Below, one piece after another: positions 1 to 8,215 of a stretch of DNA of 13,750 nucleotides. How positions within the stretch are numbered: the first letter of the stretch is position 1; each line of letters starts with the position of its first letter. Position numbers and translations under genes: made by a program. A model generated the notes under the pieces. That model had not been told where the DNA came from. It worked only from the letters and a program-made list of their open reading frames with translations, and ran no database searches. This DNA is from Desulfovibrio desulfuricans (lineage in GTDB: Bacteria > Desulfobacterota > Desulfovibrionia > Desulfovibrionales > Desulfovibrionaceae). Location of the stretch: NCBI GenBank assembly GCA_003251995.1, contig QKDT01000108.1:1-13750 (forward strand). Direction: 5' to 3'.

Positions 1-318
1 ATAAAAAAGCACATCTGTATCGCAGTAAAGCACGTAATCATCTTGGGCTAGCTCGGGTACAAGGGCCAGCTCAAGCTTGAGAAAACACCCGGCGCAGGCC
101 TGCCCCAGTGGCGTAAATCCGCTGGGGTCTAGGCGCGGCTTGTAGCGTGCCACAGGGATATTTTCGACCTCAAGCTCACCAAGCAATGCGGCGTCGCTTC
201 CAGCATAGATGCAAAGACAGGGGGCATCCTTGCCCTGAACCGCGCGCAACGAGCGCACCGCCACCTTGAGCAGGGTCAGGTATTTGACCTTGTCGTCAAG
301 GCAAAAGACCGTCTTCAT
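1..318 (-). CDS. GT8-like glycosyltransferase, N-terminal part only (cut by window edge)
   Basis: This is the first 106 codons of a gene that starts at 318 and runs off the left edge, read by translating the reverse strand. The protein begins MKTVFCLDDKVKYL, has a Rossmann-like start, and reaches YCDTDVLFY at residues 98-106. The Asp-Thr-Asp at 100-102 after a hydrophobic strand is the DxD metal/nucleotide-sugar motif expected of GT-A fold glycosyltransferases, and the order of elements resembles family GT8. It probably moves a sugar from a nucleotide donor onto an envelope polysaccharide or protein; donor and acceptor cannot be told. The start is supported by GGAG seven bases upstream, inside the end of the kinase gene, and by an ATGA overlap with the kinase stop. 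The catalytic C-terminal half is outside the window, so the family call is moderate. Confidence 0.72.
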   Translation of the reverse strand, partial: MKTVFCLDDKVKYLTLLKVAVRSLRAVQGKDAPCLCIYAGSDAALLGELEVENIPVARYKPRLDPSGFTPLGQACAGCFLKLELALVPELAQDDYVLYCDTDVLFY

Positions 319-3122
319 GTATTGTCTCCAAGCAGCCGCTTTTGCAGGGCTGCCGCCTGGCCTGGCAGCGCAGCATTGTCAAAATCCTTAACCGAAGCGA
401 GTATGGCGACCATATCATCAGCATAAGGGGTGCCATTCACTAGAGGCATAAAACTTTCCAGCGAGCTTTCTGCATTACCCCAGTCTGTTTCCATCAGACC
501 GGGCAGCTCTGCCAACAGGGCCAGCAGGTTTTCGCGGTGCTCCCCTTCCAGATGCAGCCCCCCCATGGTGGGCGTGCTCCCATCGCCTTCAAGACAGCGC
601 ACACGCATCAGCACCTCATTCATGCAGGCTTCAAATTCGTCTATCAGTTCTTCATGCGGCGGTGCCATGGGCAAGGTGCTTTCCATCTGTCGTGTGAGGC
701 GGCAAACGCGCTCAACACCAAGATTTGCGGCTACACCCTTGACGGTATGCGCCAGCCGTGCCGCACCGCGCAAATCGCCGCAGGCAAGCATTCCGCGCAA
801 CTCTCTGGCGCTGTCACCATAGTGATCCACAAAGCGCAGCAGCAGTTCACTGTACAGCTTGCGGTTACCGCCAACCGTGGCAAGCCCCGCCTCAATGTTA
901 ACGGCCTGTCCCTCGGGCTCAGGAACGGCAGCAGCCGAATCACGCATGACATCCAGCGAATAGCTTCCTGCAGTTTTATGCGCATCGCCATCCGCCTGAG
1001 CCGCCTCTGGGGGCAAAGGATTGGACTGCAGCCCCCCGGGGAGCCACTTTGCAAGCGCGGCGTACAGGGCGGCGGGGTCCACGGGTTTGGTAAGATAGTC
1101 GTTCATGCCCACTTTTTTGCCTTCCAGGCGGGAAGCTGCGTCAGCATGGGCAGTCATGGCAAGAATGGGCAGATCGACGGGTGAAAAACCCATGGCGCGG
1201 ATACGCATGGTGGCATCAAGACCATCCATAATTGGCATCTGCACATCCATGAGCACCAGATCGATACCGCCGCGGTTCACCTCTTCCACAGCAGACTGCC
1301 CGTTGGAGGCCATGCGCACATCAAGCCCTGCCTGCATCAAAAGCTCACCGGCAATCTGGGCATTTATCTCGTTATCTTCCACCACCAGCACTGTGCCGCG
1401 CTGCCTTGTTGCAATGCCTAGGGCACTGTCCACAATAGCCGAGGCTTCCTCCTGCGCAGAAGTGGCCTCCATGATAGCGCCACCCTGCCGCACCAGGCCA
1501 AAAGGCAGCTCAAAAAAGAAACGGCTTCCCTTGCCTGGCGCGCTCGCCACAGAGAGTTCGCCCCCCATCAGGGCCACCAGTTGCCGTGCCAGCGCCAGCC
1601 CAAGGCCAAGACCGCTGTTTGAACGGGTCAGTGATTCGTCGCCCATGGCAAAGGGCTCAAAAAGCTTTTCCTTGAGGTCAACGTCCATGCCTGGGCCGCT
1701 GTCAGCCACCACAAAAAGCAGACGACAGCCATCACCCTCCATTCCACCATGCGCTAGCTGCACACTGCACTCTACAGAGCCGGTGCGGGTGTATTTGACG
1801 GCGTTATCCAGCAGAATGCGCAGCACTTCTTCCAGATGCCGCTCATCGCCTTCTACCGCCGCAGGCACTGCGGGATCTTGCGTAAACACCAGTTCAAGCT
1901 GTTTTTCAAGGGCGCTGCCAGCCACACTCTGGCGCAACAGTTCCAGCAGGTGCGGCAACTGAAACGCGCGGTACTCCCGGCGCAACAATCCCTCGTTAGC
2001 ACTTGAAAAATCAAGGATTCTGTTGACCATATCCAGCAGCAGACTGCCCGATTTGTTGATCTGCGAAAGATAATCGCGCTGTATGCCGTTGAGGCCCGTT
2101 TGCAGGCTCAGATAGCTCATGCCGATGATGGCATTAAGGGGCGTGCGTATTTCGTGACTCATGCGCCGCAAAAAATCTTCCTGCACGTGCGAGGCCCTTT
2201 GGGCCAGCTCGAGAGAAGATAAAGCCTGCGCCCTGGCAAGCACTGCCTGTTGCTTGCTTTTACGTGCGCGCCTTTCAGCCTCTTTAAGCTCACGAATACG
2301 TGAAAAAAGCGTCCCCTTCATGCGCTGCAACGAGGCAAACATGATAGCCAGCTCATCCTGATGTTTGAGCTTCAGCGGATCAGGGTCCAGGCCCGCCGCC
2401 ACGCCTTCTGCATACTGGCTGACCTGCCCCAGGGGTTTGGCAACCCTTTTATGGAAAATGGAGATATTGGCTACCGCACTGGCGGCAAGAGCCAGCAAGG
2501 CCAAAACCATGGCCCAGACCATCTGGACAAGCGGTGTTTCCTGGCTGCTTACTTGTTCCAAAAAGCTGCGATACTGCACTTCGCGCAGGGCCTGCGCGTT
2601 GAGCAAAACCTGCTTGGCCTCGGTGTCCAGGCCAACCCGCCTTGCCCAATTTTGAGCGCCCTTGAGATCAAGGCCGTCCCTGTCCCAGTGGGGTGGGCCG
2701 CTGTTGCCAATGGCCATTTTCATACCAGTTTCAAGCAAGGTATCCAGATGTCTGCGGTACGCGAGCAGCGCCTGAACCTGGTTATGCAAACCTGCCGTCA
2801 GGCTGATCTCCTGAGCAAGAATCTCAAACGAACCCTCGTTTGCGCCAGGCTCCTGCTCTTCCTTGATGCGGGATTGATTGAGAGCTTGCCATTTTACATA
2901 ACGATCAGGATTACCAGTAGCTATAAAGGCATGCGCCTCTTCATAGCTCTGATGGATGTTGCTTTCCACCTCCACCAGAAAGGAATCAAGCTTATAGTAA
3001 TTTTCAAGCACGCGCCGGCCTTCATGCAGCCCTCGGCCCAGGGACACAAGGCAAAGTCCAAGCAACAGAAGAAGAAGCAACTGCGCGAAGTTGGAAGTTT
3101 TGATGATGGTTTTAATACTCAT
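315..3122 (-). CDS. Hybrid sensor histidine kinase with receiver and HPt domains
   Basis: A 935-residue inner-membrane phosphorelay protein. In order: membrane helix about 12-30; an extracytoplasmic, mostly helical sensor region about 31-198 with no recognisable ligand fold; second membrane helix about 199-222; HAMP about 224-276; a coiled coil to about 315; HisKA with MSHEIRTPLN (phospho-His323); HATPase with N box LLDNAVKYT (Asn440), DSGPGM (474-479), FEPF (488-491) and GLGLGLA (504-510); a receiver domain with Glu582/Asp583, phosphoacceptor Asp626 in LMDVQMP, Thr657 and Lys679; and an HPt domain with AHTVKG (His792). All catalytic residues are present, so His-Asp-His transfer within one chain is expected, with an unseen separate response regulator as final target. 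About 90 residues follow the HPt domain without a clear assignment. ATG at 3122 has GGGAG eight bases upstream. No response regulator gene is adjacent; the downstream partner is a glycosyltransferase. The signal sensed is unknown. Confidence 0.95.
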   Translation of the reverse strand: MSIKTIIKTSNFAQLLLLLLLGLCLVSLGRGLHEGRRVLENYYKLDSFLVEVESNIHQSYEEAHAFIATGNPDRYVKWQALNQSRIKEEQEPGANEGSFEILAQEISLTAGLHNQVQALLAYRRHLDTLLETGMKMAIGNSGPPHWDRDGLDLKGAQNWARRVGLDTEAKQVLLNAQALREVQYRSFLEQVSSQETPLVQMVWAMVLALLALAASAVANISIFHKRVAKPLGQVSQYAEGVAAGLDPDPLKLKHQDELAIMFASLQRMKGTLFSRIRELKEAERRARKSKQQAVLARAQALSSLELAQRASHVQEDFLRRMSHEIRTPLNAIIGMSYLSLQTGLNGIQRDYLSQINKSGSLLLDMVNRILDFSSANEGLLRREYRAFQLPHLLELLRQSVAGSALEKQLELVFTQDPAVPAAVEGDERHLEEVLRILLDNAVKYTRTGSVECSVQLAHGGMEGDGCRLLFVVADSGPGMDVDLKEKLFEPFAMGDESLTRSNSGLGLGLALARQLVALMGGELSVASAPGKGSRFFFELPFGLVRQGGAIMEATSAQEEASAIVDSALGIATRQRGTVLVVEDNEINAQIAGELLMQAGLDVRMASNGQSAVEEVNRGGIDLVLMDVQMPIMDGLDATMRIRAMGFSPVDLPILAMTAHADAASRLEGKKVGMNDYLTKPVDPAALYAALAKWLPGGLQSNPLPPEAAQADGDAHKTAGSYSLDVMRDSAAAVPEPEGQAVNIEAGLATVGGNRKLYSELLLRFVDHYGDSARELRGMLACGDLRGAARLAHTVKGVAANLGVERVCRLTRQMESTLPMAPPHEELIDEFEACMNEVLMRVRCLEGDGSTPTMGGLHLEGEHRENLLALLAELPGLMETDWGNAESSLESFMPLVNGTPYADDMVAILASVKDFDNAALPGQAAALQKRLLGDNT

Positions 3123-3221
3123 GCTTCTTGCTCCCGCAGGCAGCGGACAGGGCCATTCCTCATGCTAGGCGATGGCAGGCTGACGTCCCAGTATTTATCG
3201 AGTGCCGTCATGTCTTGAAGT

Positions 3222-3250
3222 ATTATGCTTCTTACCATAGGCTGCCGCAA
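3222..3250 (-). promoter_or_regulatory. Candidate sigma-70 promoter for the histidine kinase
   Basis: On the minus strand TTGCGG (3250-3245) is followed after exactly 17 bases by CATAAT (3227-3222). The -10 matches consensus at five of six places, the -35 at only three. It would start transcription about 100 bases before the kinase ATG. The same TTGCGG with 17-base spacing occurs before cobQ, which raises confidence slightly. Confidence 0.35.
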
Positions 3251-3288
3251 AAATCATCTGCGACAATTCTGGAGATACTGAAAAACCC

Positions 3289-4227
3289 ATGCCCCCCAAA
3301 GTCCAAAATATACTGCCCCATGTGGCTTTGCTGACGGCAATGGCTTTTTGGGGATCCACCTTTGTTGTGCTGCGCATTGCCCTCACCACGCTCAGCCCTC
3401 TGCAAACTATGGCGGGGCGCATGCTTGTGGCCTGCATTGTTTTTTTGCCCCTGTGGCCTCGCCTGTGGCGAGAGCTTAAAGCGCACGGCAGCCTGGGCAC
3501 GCTAACACTTATGGCCCTGTGTGAGCCATGCCTGTTTTTTTTGTTTGAAACCCACGCGCTGCGGCTGACCACCGCCTCGCAGGCGGGCATGATAACATCC
3601 CTGCTGCCGCTCTTGGTGGCGGCAATAGCTTTTGCCGCCCTGCACGAACACGCGGGGCTGCGCATGTGGACGGGTTTTTTGCTGGCAGTGTGCGGCGTCA
3701 CCTGGCTCACCCTCGCCGCAGTGCCGGATGAAACAGCCGCCAACCCCCTGCTGGGCAACATTCTTGAGGGCATTGCCATGTTTTGCGCCGCCGGGTACAC
3801 CGTGCTGGCCCGCCACCTATCCAGCGCGTACAGCGCGTTGTGCATAACGGCTGTGCAGGCTTTTGTCGGCATGCTTTTCTTTTGTCTGCTGGCCCTGATC
3901 ATACCAGAATCAAACACGTTCATCAGCCTTGGCAGGGAATACCCCGCCTGGACTCCCTGGGTTTGCGTGTTTTATCTGGGGGGCATCGTTACCTTTGCGG
4001 GCTACGGCCTGTATAATTTTGGCGTCAAACGCCTCTCGGCTGGTCGCGCTGCCGCCTACACCAATCTCATCCCTGTTTTTGCCTTGCTCTTTGGCGTAAT
4101 CCTGCTGGATGAAAAACTGCTTTCAGCGCAATACGGCGGGGCCATGCTCATTGTGCTTGGCGTATTGCTGAGTCAGTGGAGAGGGAAAGCAACCCCCAAC
4201 ACGCTGGCGCACAATCCGGCAACATAA
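3289..4227 (+). CDS. EamA/DMT-superfamily transporter
   Basis: A 312-residue integral membrane protein with about ten hydrophobic helices in two EamA-type halves, the usual size of the ten-helix drug/metabolite transporters. The first half carries AFWGSTFVVLR (residues 19-29), typical of the first EamA helix, and the second half has GYGLYNFGVKRLSAGRAAAY followed by LIPVFALLFGVILLDEKL, the standard ending with an acidic residue before the last helix. It should act in the inner membrane as a small-molecule exporter or exchanger; the substrate (amino acid, metabolite or drug) cannot be predicted from sequence. The start is the first ATG of the frame. Its GGAG at 3271-3274 is 14 bases away, farther than ideal, so translation initiation may be weak. 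It is a single-gene unit, divergent from the kinase and convergent with cobQ. No clear promoter is visible in the 166-base upstream gap. Confidence 0.9.
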   Translation: MPPKVQNILPHVALLTAMAFWGSTFVVLRIALTTLSPLQTMAGRMLVACIVFLPLWPRLWRELKAHGSLGTLTLMALCEPCLFFLFETHALRLTTASQAGMITSLLPLLVAAIAFAALHEHAGLRMWTGFLLAVCGVTWLTLAAVPDETAANPLLGNILEGIAMFCAAGYTVLARHLSSAYSALCITAVQAFVGMLFFCLLALIIPESNTFISLGREYPAWTPWVCVFYLGGIVTFAGYGLYNFGVKRLSAGRAAAYTNLIPVFALLFGVILLDEKLLSAQYGGAMLIVLGVLLSQWRGKATPNTLAHNPAT

Positions 4228-4239
4228 GCAGCTCGGATT

Positions 4240-5877
4240 TCAGGCCAAGCCCAGCACGCCAAGAATGGCTGGCATATCCAGCGCGGTTTCCACTGCATCG
4301 GCAAGTCTGTCCAGCTCCGGCCCGAGGCTGTAGGCTGTCTGCGGTGCTGGCGGCAGCCCGGCCTCTTGGCGCAATGTGAGCAAAAACGCATGTCGGAAGG
4401 CGTCCTCGTCAAAAAGGCCGTGCATGTAGCTGCCCCACACACGGGCGCGCCCTTGGGCATCGCACCGCCCCCAGCCCAGCGGGCGCTCCGCGTCATCAAC
4501 CATGACAACGCGCACGGCTGAAACTGCGGCAGATTGCGTTGCTCCGTTGATCGTAGCCTCAGCGCCCAGAGACGCGGTCTCCCCATGATGGATCTCGTAA
4601 CCTGTTACCGGCTGTCGGTCAGAACCTGTCAGACTGGCATCAGCCCAGCCCGCCGCCCGGCACAGACGCTTGCTTGCCAGCAGACGGGTGCTGAGCGGCA
4701 ACAGGCCCAGCCCCTGTTCGCACCCGCCCTCTTCAAGGCCCAGAGGGTCAATAATTTCTGACCCAAGCATCTGTAAGCCGCCGCAAATGCCCACAAGCGC
4801 CCCGCTGCCCTGCTCCAGACACCTGCGGGCAAATTCCTGTACCAGCGCCGCAAGCCCTGTGCGCTGCAAAAACCGCAGATCGCCCACCGTATTGCGGCTG
4901 CCCGGCAAAATAACCACATGCGGATGGCCCCATTGAGCCGCGTGGCGCACGATGCGCACCTGCACCCCAGGCTCATCGCGCAGTGCGTCAAGGTCCGTGG
5001 CATTGCTCAGGTGCGGCAGATCAGGCACGACAATATCCAGCAAACCGGCAGATCCGGCGGTTTGATCGGCATACAGGCCCAGACGCAGGCCAGGGGTCAG
5101 CCCTTCCTTGAAGCTTACAGAATCCTCTTCTGGCAGGCGCAGGTCTTCCAGCATGGGCACAACACCCCAAAAGGGCTTGCCCGTACGCTTTTGCAATATG
5201 GTCAGGGCCGGGTCCAGCAAGCTGGCATCACCCCGAAATTTGTTGAGGATAAATCCGCCCACCCGCGCGCGCTCGGCGCGGGTAAGCAGGGCCATGGTTC
5301 CCGCAAGGGCCGCAAAAGCGCCGCCCCGGTCTATATCCGCCACCAGGGCCACATGCGCTCTGGCATAGCGGGCCATGCGCATATTTACAATATCGTGCGC
5401 CTTGAGGTTGATCTCTGCGGGGCTGCCTGCGCCTTCAAGCACCATAACATCCATGCCCGCAGACAAGCTGCGGTAGGCGCGACGAACGGACTTCCAGGCC
5501 TCTGGTTTGTAGCCCAGATACTCTCCCACGCGCATATGCCCCACGGGTTCACCCAGTACAATAACCTGCGACCCCACGTTGGATGTGGGTTTGAGCAACA
5601 CCGGGTTCATGCGCACATCGGGTGCAAGACCACAAGCGGCGGCCTGCAACACCTGAGCGCGCCCCATTTCCTTGCCATCGCTGGTCACAAAAGAATTCAA
5701 CGCCATATTCTGCGCCTTGAACGGCGCGACGCGCAGCCCCCGGCGGGCCAGCAAACGGCATAATGCCGCCGTGATCAGGCTTTTGCCCGCATTTGAGCAT
5801 GTACCCTGAACCATGATGGCTGGCGGCAGGCCATTGCCCCGTCCATTCTGCGCTGTGTAATCGGCTTTGCCCGCCAT
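4240..5877 (-). CDS. cobQ: Cobyric acid synthase (glutamine-dependent amidotransferase)
   Basis: A 545-residue cytoplasmic enzyme (also called CbiP) that uses ATP and glutamine to amidate the b, d, e and g side-chain carboxylates of (adenosyl)cobyrinic a,c-diamide, giving cobyric acid in B12 synthesis. The N-terminal synthetase half has the P-loop-like MVQGTCSNAGKS (22-33), FKAQNMALNS (53-62) and EGAGSPAEINL (148-158). The C-terminal class I glutaminase half has GICGGLQMLG with catalytic Cys365, GYEIHHG (426-432) and SYMHGLFD with the catalytic His486. Length and motifs match complete family members. I chose the ATG at 5877, not the in-frame TTG at 5907, because GGGAGGA lies nine bases before it. 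No other cobalamin gene is in the window, so it is detached from the main B12 cluster or at its edge. Its end is 12 bases from the end of the convergent permease. Confidence 0.97.
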   Translation of the reverse strand: MAGKADYTAQNGRGNGLPPAIMVQGTCSNAGKSLITAALCRLLARRGLRVAPFKAQNMALNSFVTSDGKEMGRAQVLQAAACGLAPDVRMNPVLLKPTSNVGSQVIVLGEPVGHMRVGEYLGYKPEAWKSVRRAYRSLSAGMDVMVLEGAGSPAEINLKAHDIVNMRMARYARAHVALVADIDRGGAFAALAGTMALLTRAERARVGGFILNKFRGDASLLDPALTILQKRTGKPFWGVVPMLEDLRLPEEDSVSFKEGLTPGLRLGLYADQTAGSAGLLDIVVPDLPHLSNATDLDALRDEPGVQVRIVRHAAQWGHPHVVILPGSRNTVGDLRFLQRTGLAALVQEFARRCLEQGSGALVGICGGLQMLGSEIIDPLGLEEGGCEQGLGLLPLSTRLLASKRLCRAAGWADASLTGSDRQPVTGYEIHHGETASLGAEATINGATQSAAVSAVRVVMVDDAERPLGWGRCDAQGRARVWGSYMHGLFDEDAFRHAFLLTLRQEAGLPPAPQTAYSLGPELDRLADAVETALDMPAILGVLGLA

Positions 5878-5886
5878 GTGCGGTGA

Positions 5887-5893
5887 TCCTCCC
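5887..5893 (-). promoter_or_regulatory. Ribosome binding site that fixes the cobQ start
   Basis: GGGAGGA on the minus strand, nine bases before the ATG at 5877. It falls inside the reading frame of the upstream TTG at 5907, which argues that the shorter protein is the real one. Confidence 0.8.
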
Positions 5894-5944
5894 TGCACTT
5901 GCGGCAATAACCTCAGTGCTTTGTGCCTTACGACATTTTTTGGT

Positions 5945-5973
5945 AATATATGGATTGCAGAAGGCTACCGCAA
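5945..5973 (-). promoter_or_regulatory. Candidate sigma-70 promoter for cobQ
   Basis: On the minus strand TTGCGG (5973-5968), a 17-base spacer and TATATT (5950-5945; five of six to consensus). Predicted start near 5938 gives a leader of about 60 bases. No cobalamin riboswitch would fit in, or is visible in, that leader. Confidence 0.5.
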
Positions 5974-6023
5974 CAGCCTTTCATCTCACCATGGTTCGCA
6001 CGTTGCAAAGCGCTTTCTTCGTC

Positions 6024-6052
6024 TTGCACTGCTTGCCTGCTTTTCGTATAAA
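6024..6052 (+). promoter_or_regulatory. Candidate sigma-70 promoter for the AsmA-family gene
   Basis: TTGCAC (6024-6029), a 17-base spacer and TATAAA (6047-6052; five of six to consensus). The start site would be near 6059, about 80 bases before the ATG at 6142. It is back to back with the cobQ promoter, with 50 bases between the two -35 boxes. Confidence 0.42.
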
Positions 6053-6141
6053 AGAAATGGTGGTCATATTCACCCGCCGCAATTTCAACTGATGTGGCGA
6101 TATACGCGGTCGCCTTGGCTGCAAATACCTGCGGAGTTACA

Positions 6142-8187
6142 ATGAAACGTGTACTCTTATGGATTCTGGGGAGCGCCACGGTTCTGGTGGTGGTCGCATT
6201 TATTCTGCTCAGCAGGGTTGATGCGGACTTTGTGGTGCGCCAGATAGCCGATGCCACAGCCAAAGCCACCGGGCAGCCGCTGAAGTTTGACACCCCCCCC
6301 GGAATTTCCTTTTTTCCTCCAGGCGTCCATTTTGGTCAGGCGCACTGGGGCAGTATCAGCGATGGCCAGGGTATTGCCATTTCTGTCAAAGGCGGCATGG
6401 CGCAACTGGAGCTGAGCCCCCTTCTCACGGGCAATGTGGTCGTGCGCGAAGTGCGGCTTGACGGCCCCGTGATTGATGTACGCCAGAGCAAAGCTGTTGC
6501 AGCCGCCAAGCAGGGCGTGGAAAAACCCGCCACAGAAGACAAGCCCACCGCCACCGCGCAGCAGGAAGCTCTGCCCATTGAATTGAAACGCCTGGTGCTG
6601 CGCCAGGGCGCAGCGACCTACACAACAGCAGACGGCAAGACCCTGCGCATCAATGACGTAAATTTTTCAGTGGAAAACCTGCGCACTGGTCAGGAAGCTG
6701 TGGTTCAGTGCGATTTTGCTTTTGCAATAGCCAACGGCACCCCCGATGGCCCCGCCAAGGCTGCAAGCCAGACATCTGGCAACCTTTCGGGAACGTTGGC
6801 ATTTTCGTCACGCCTGCGCTATGCGCCGCCCCAATTGCTTTTTCGGCAGACCGCGCTGACAGTAACCCCGCTCACCGGGGCGCTGCCCAAGGAAGCTGGC
6901 CCCTTGCAGCTTACGTGTGAAGGCTCCTTGCAGCTCAACGATCTGCGCCTGCAATTGACCAAGGCCCTGCTCAATACACCTCAGGCGCGCCTCAGCGTGT
7001 CTGGCGATGCGGTGCTGACGCCCCCCACGTTCAACGGCTCACTTGAGTTTGAGGGTTCACCCCGCAAGCTTGCGACGCTGGCTGGACACAAACTGCAAAT
7101 CCCCGCAGGCAAGGACGATCTGCGCATCAGATCCATGGTGCGCTATACTGCCAATGCCCTGAACCTCACCCAATTGCTGCTGCAACTTGATGATATGTCG
7201 GTGCGTGGCGGCCTGCGTTTTGACCTGCCAGAAAACGCCCCCATGGCGATAACGGCAGACATGCAGGCCAGCATGATCAACCTTGACCCGTTTTTGCCCC
7301 AGGAAGAATCTGACACGCCCACAGCAGGCAGCAAGGCCCCTGCTACGGAGGCTGCCCCGGCTGCCAGCAAGCACGCCAAGCCGGATGCGGAAGCCGCGCG
7401 GCGCATGCCAGGCCTGGACATCCGCGCCAAAATTGCCGGGATCAGCAAGGGCGAATTGCAAATAAAAGACATCGCGCTGACCATCAAGGGCGAAAAAGGA
7501 CGTTATGCCCTTACATCCCTTGCTGCCAGCCTTGGCTCGGGTGGCAACATCAAATCCACGGGCAACATGGATATGACGGTGGCAACCTGCGCCATCAAGG
7601 CGCATGCTGCCGATGTGAATCTTGGCCCGCTGCTCGTTGCCCTTGGCAAGGGTCGCGTGGTGGACGGCATTGCCTCGCTGGATGCGGACATGACCATGAA
7701 ATGCGCCGACGCCAACGACATACGCCAAAGTCTCAGCGGACGGGGTCTCGTTGAAGTACGCAATCTGTATGTTCCTGCCATGGCTGGGCTTTCAAAAAGT
7801 ATTCCCTCCCTCACTGGCAAGGGCGGCGCGTTGCCTGATCGCTTTGACCTTGCAAAGGCGCCCTTTACCGCTCGCGATGGAGAAATAAATGCCAGCCCCA
7901 TCACCCTAACCTCTACCAGCCTCAACGGGGCGGGCAAGGCGCACATCAGCCTGCCAAGGCAATATCTGGATGCCTCCATGGACATCAAGACCTTGGGGAT
8001 GACAATACCTGTGACAGCCAAGGGGCCTTTAAGCGACATTTCATACGGCATTGACCCGCGCTTTGCGCTGGACATGGCAAAAAATCTGCCCGGTACGCTG
8101 CTGAAAACGGGCAAGGATGCCGGCACCACAACCAAGGATGCGGCAAAAGGTGCGGAAGGGTTGATCCGGGGAATTTTGGGACGTTAG
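6142..8187 (+). CDS. AsmA-family envelope protein
   Basis: A 681-residue protein with an N-terminal signal-anchor helix (residues 4-24, preceded by MKR) and a long soluble part expected in the periplasm. The N-terminal part (to about 115) has the AsmA-like order of an anchor, amphipathic helix, Pro-rich turn (TPPGISFFPPGV) and beta strands; the C-terminal AsmA-like region includes DGIASLDADMTMK (508-520) and IRQSLSGRGLVEVRN (527-541), a hallmark of the family. Two low-complexity Ala/Pro/Lys/Glu linkers (about 117-143 and 387-423) separate blocks of beta-rich sequence. AsmA-type proteins are linked to outer-membrane assembly and lipid transport between membranes; a precise role here is not proven. 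ATG at 6142 is favoured over an in-frame GTG at 6094 because GGAG (6133-6136) lies five bases before it and the anchor then sits at the N-terminus. No obvious terminator separates it from motA, 250 bases on. Confidence 0.88.
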   Translation: MKRVLLWILGSATVLVVVAFILLSRVDADFVVRQIADATAKATGQPLKFDTPPGISFFPPGVHFGQAHWGSISDGQGIAISVKGGMAQLELSPLLTGNVVVREVRLDGPVIDVRQSKAVAAAKQGVEKPATEDKPTATAQQEALPIELKRLVLRQGAATYTTADGKTLRINDVNFSVENLRTGQEAVVQCDFAFAIANGTPDGPAKAASQTSGNLSGTLAFSSRLRYAPPQLLFRQTALTVTPLTGALPKEAGPLQLTCEGSLQLNDLRLQLTKALLNTPQARLSVSGDAVLTPPTFNGSLEFEGSPRKLATLAGHKLQIPAGKDDLRIRSMVRYTANALNLTQLLLQLDDMSVRGGLRFDLPENAPMAITADMQASMINLDPFLPQEESDTPTAGSKAPATEAAPAASKHAKPDAEAARRMPGLDIRAKIAGISKGELQIKDIALTIKGEKGRYALTSLAASLGSGGNIKSTGNMDMTVATCAIKAHAADVNLGPLLVALGKGRVVDGIASLDADMTMKCADANDIRQSLSGRGLVEVRNLYVPAMAGLSKSIPSLTGKGGALPDRFDLAKAPFTARDGEINASPITLTSTSLNGAGKAHISLPRQYLDASMDIKTLGMTIPVTAKGPLSDISYGIDPRFALDMAKNLPGTLLKTGKDAGTTTKDAAKGAEGLIRGILGR

Positions 8188-8215
8188 GCAGCAATCCGGC
8201 ACAATGCAACAAGGC

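Noticed and set aside
1105..1962. Open frame of 285 codons on the plus strand, with others at 537-1184 and 2361-3218
   Set aside because: All lie antisense to the well-supported histidine kinase, their predicted proteins are Ser/Arg-rich or lack domains, and none has a good ribosome site.
3195..3923. Open frame of 242 codons on the minus strand
   Set aside because: Antisense to the EamA permease; very basic, Ala/Ser-rich and without a domain.
4918..5763. Open frame of 281 codons on the plus strand
   Set aside because: Antisense to cobQ, whose motifs are complete; the product has no recognisable domain.
5878..5990. Possible cobalamin riboswitch before cobQ
   Set aside because: The leader from the predicted promoter is only about 60 bases and no B12-box-like segment (GCCACTG) is seen.
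5867..6145. Small plus-strand frames (92 and 69 codons) in the cobQ-AsmA gap
   Set aside because: They overlap the cobQ start or the promoters found there, have no ribosome site and no recognisable product.
7057..7728. Open frames on the minus strand within 7057-8293
   Set aside because: Shadows of the AsmA-family gene; the plus-strand protein has the family pattern throughout.
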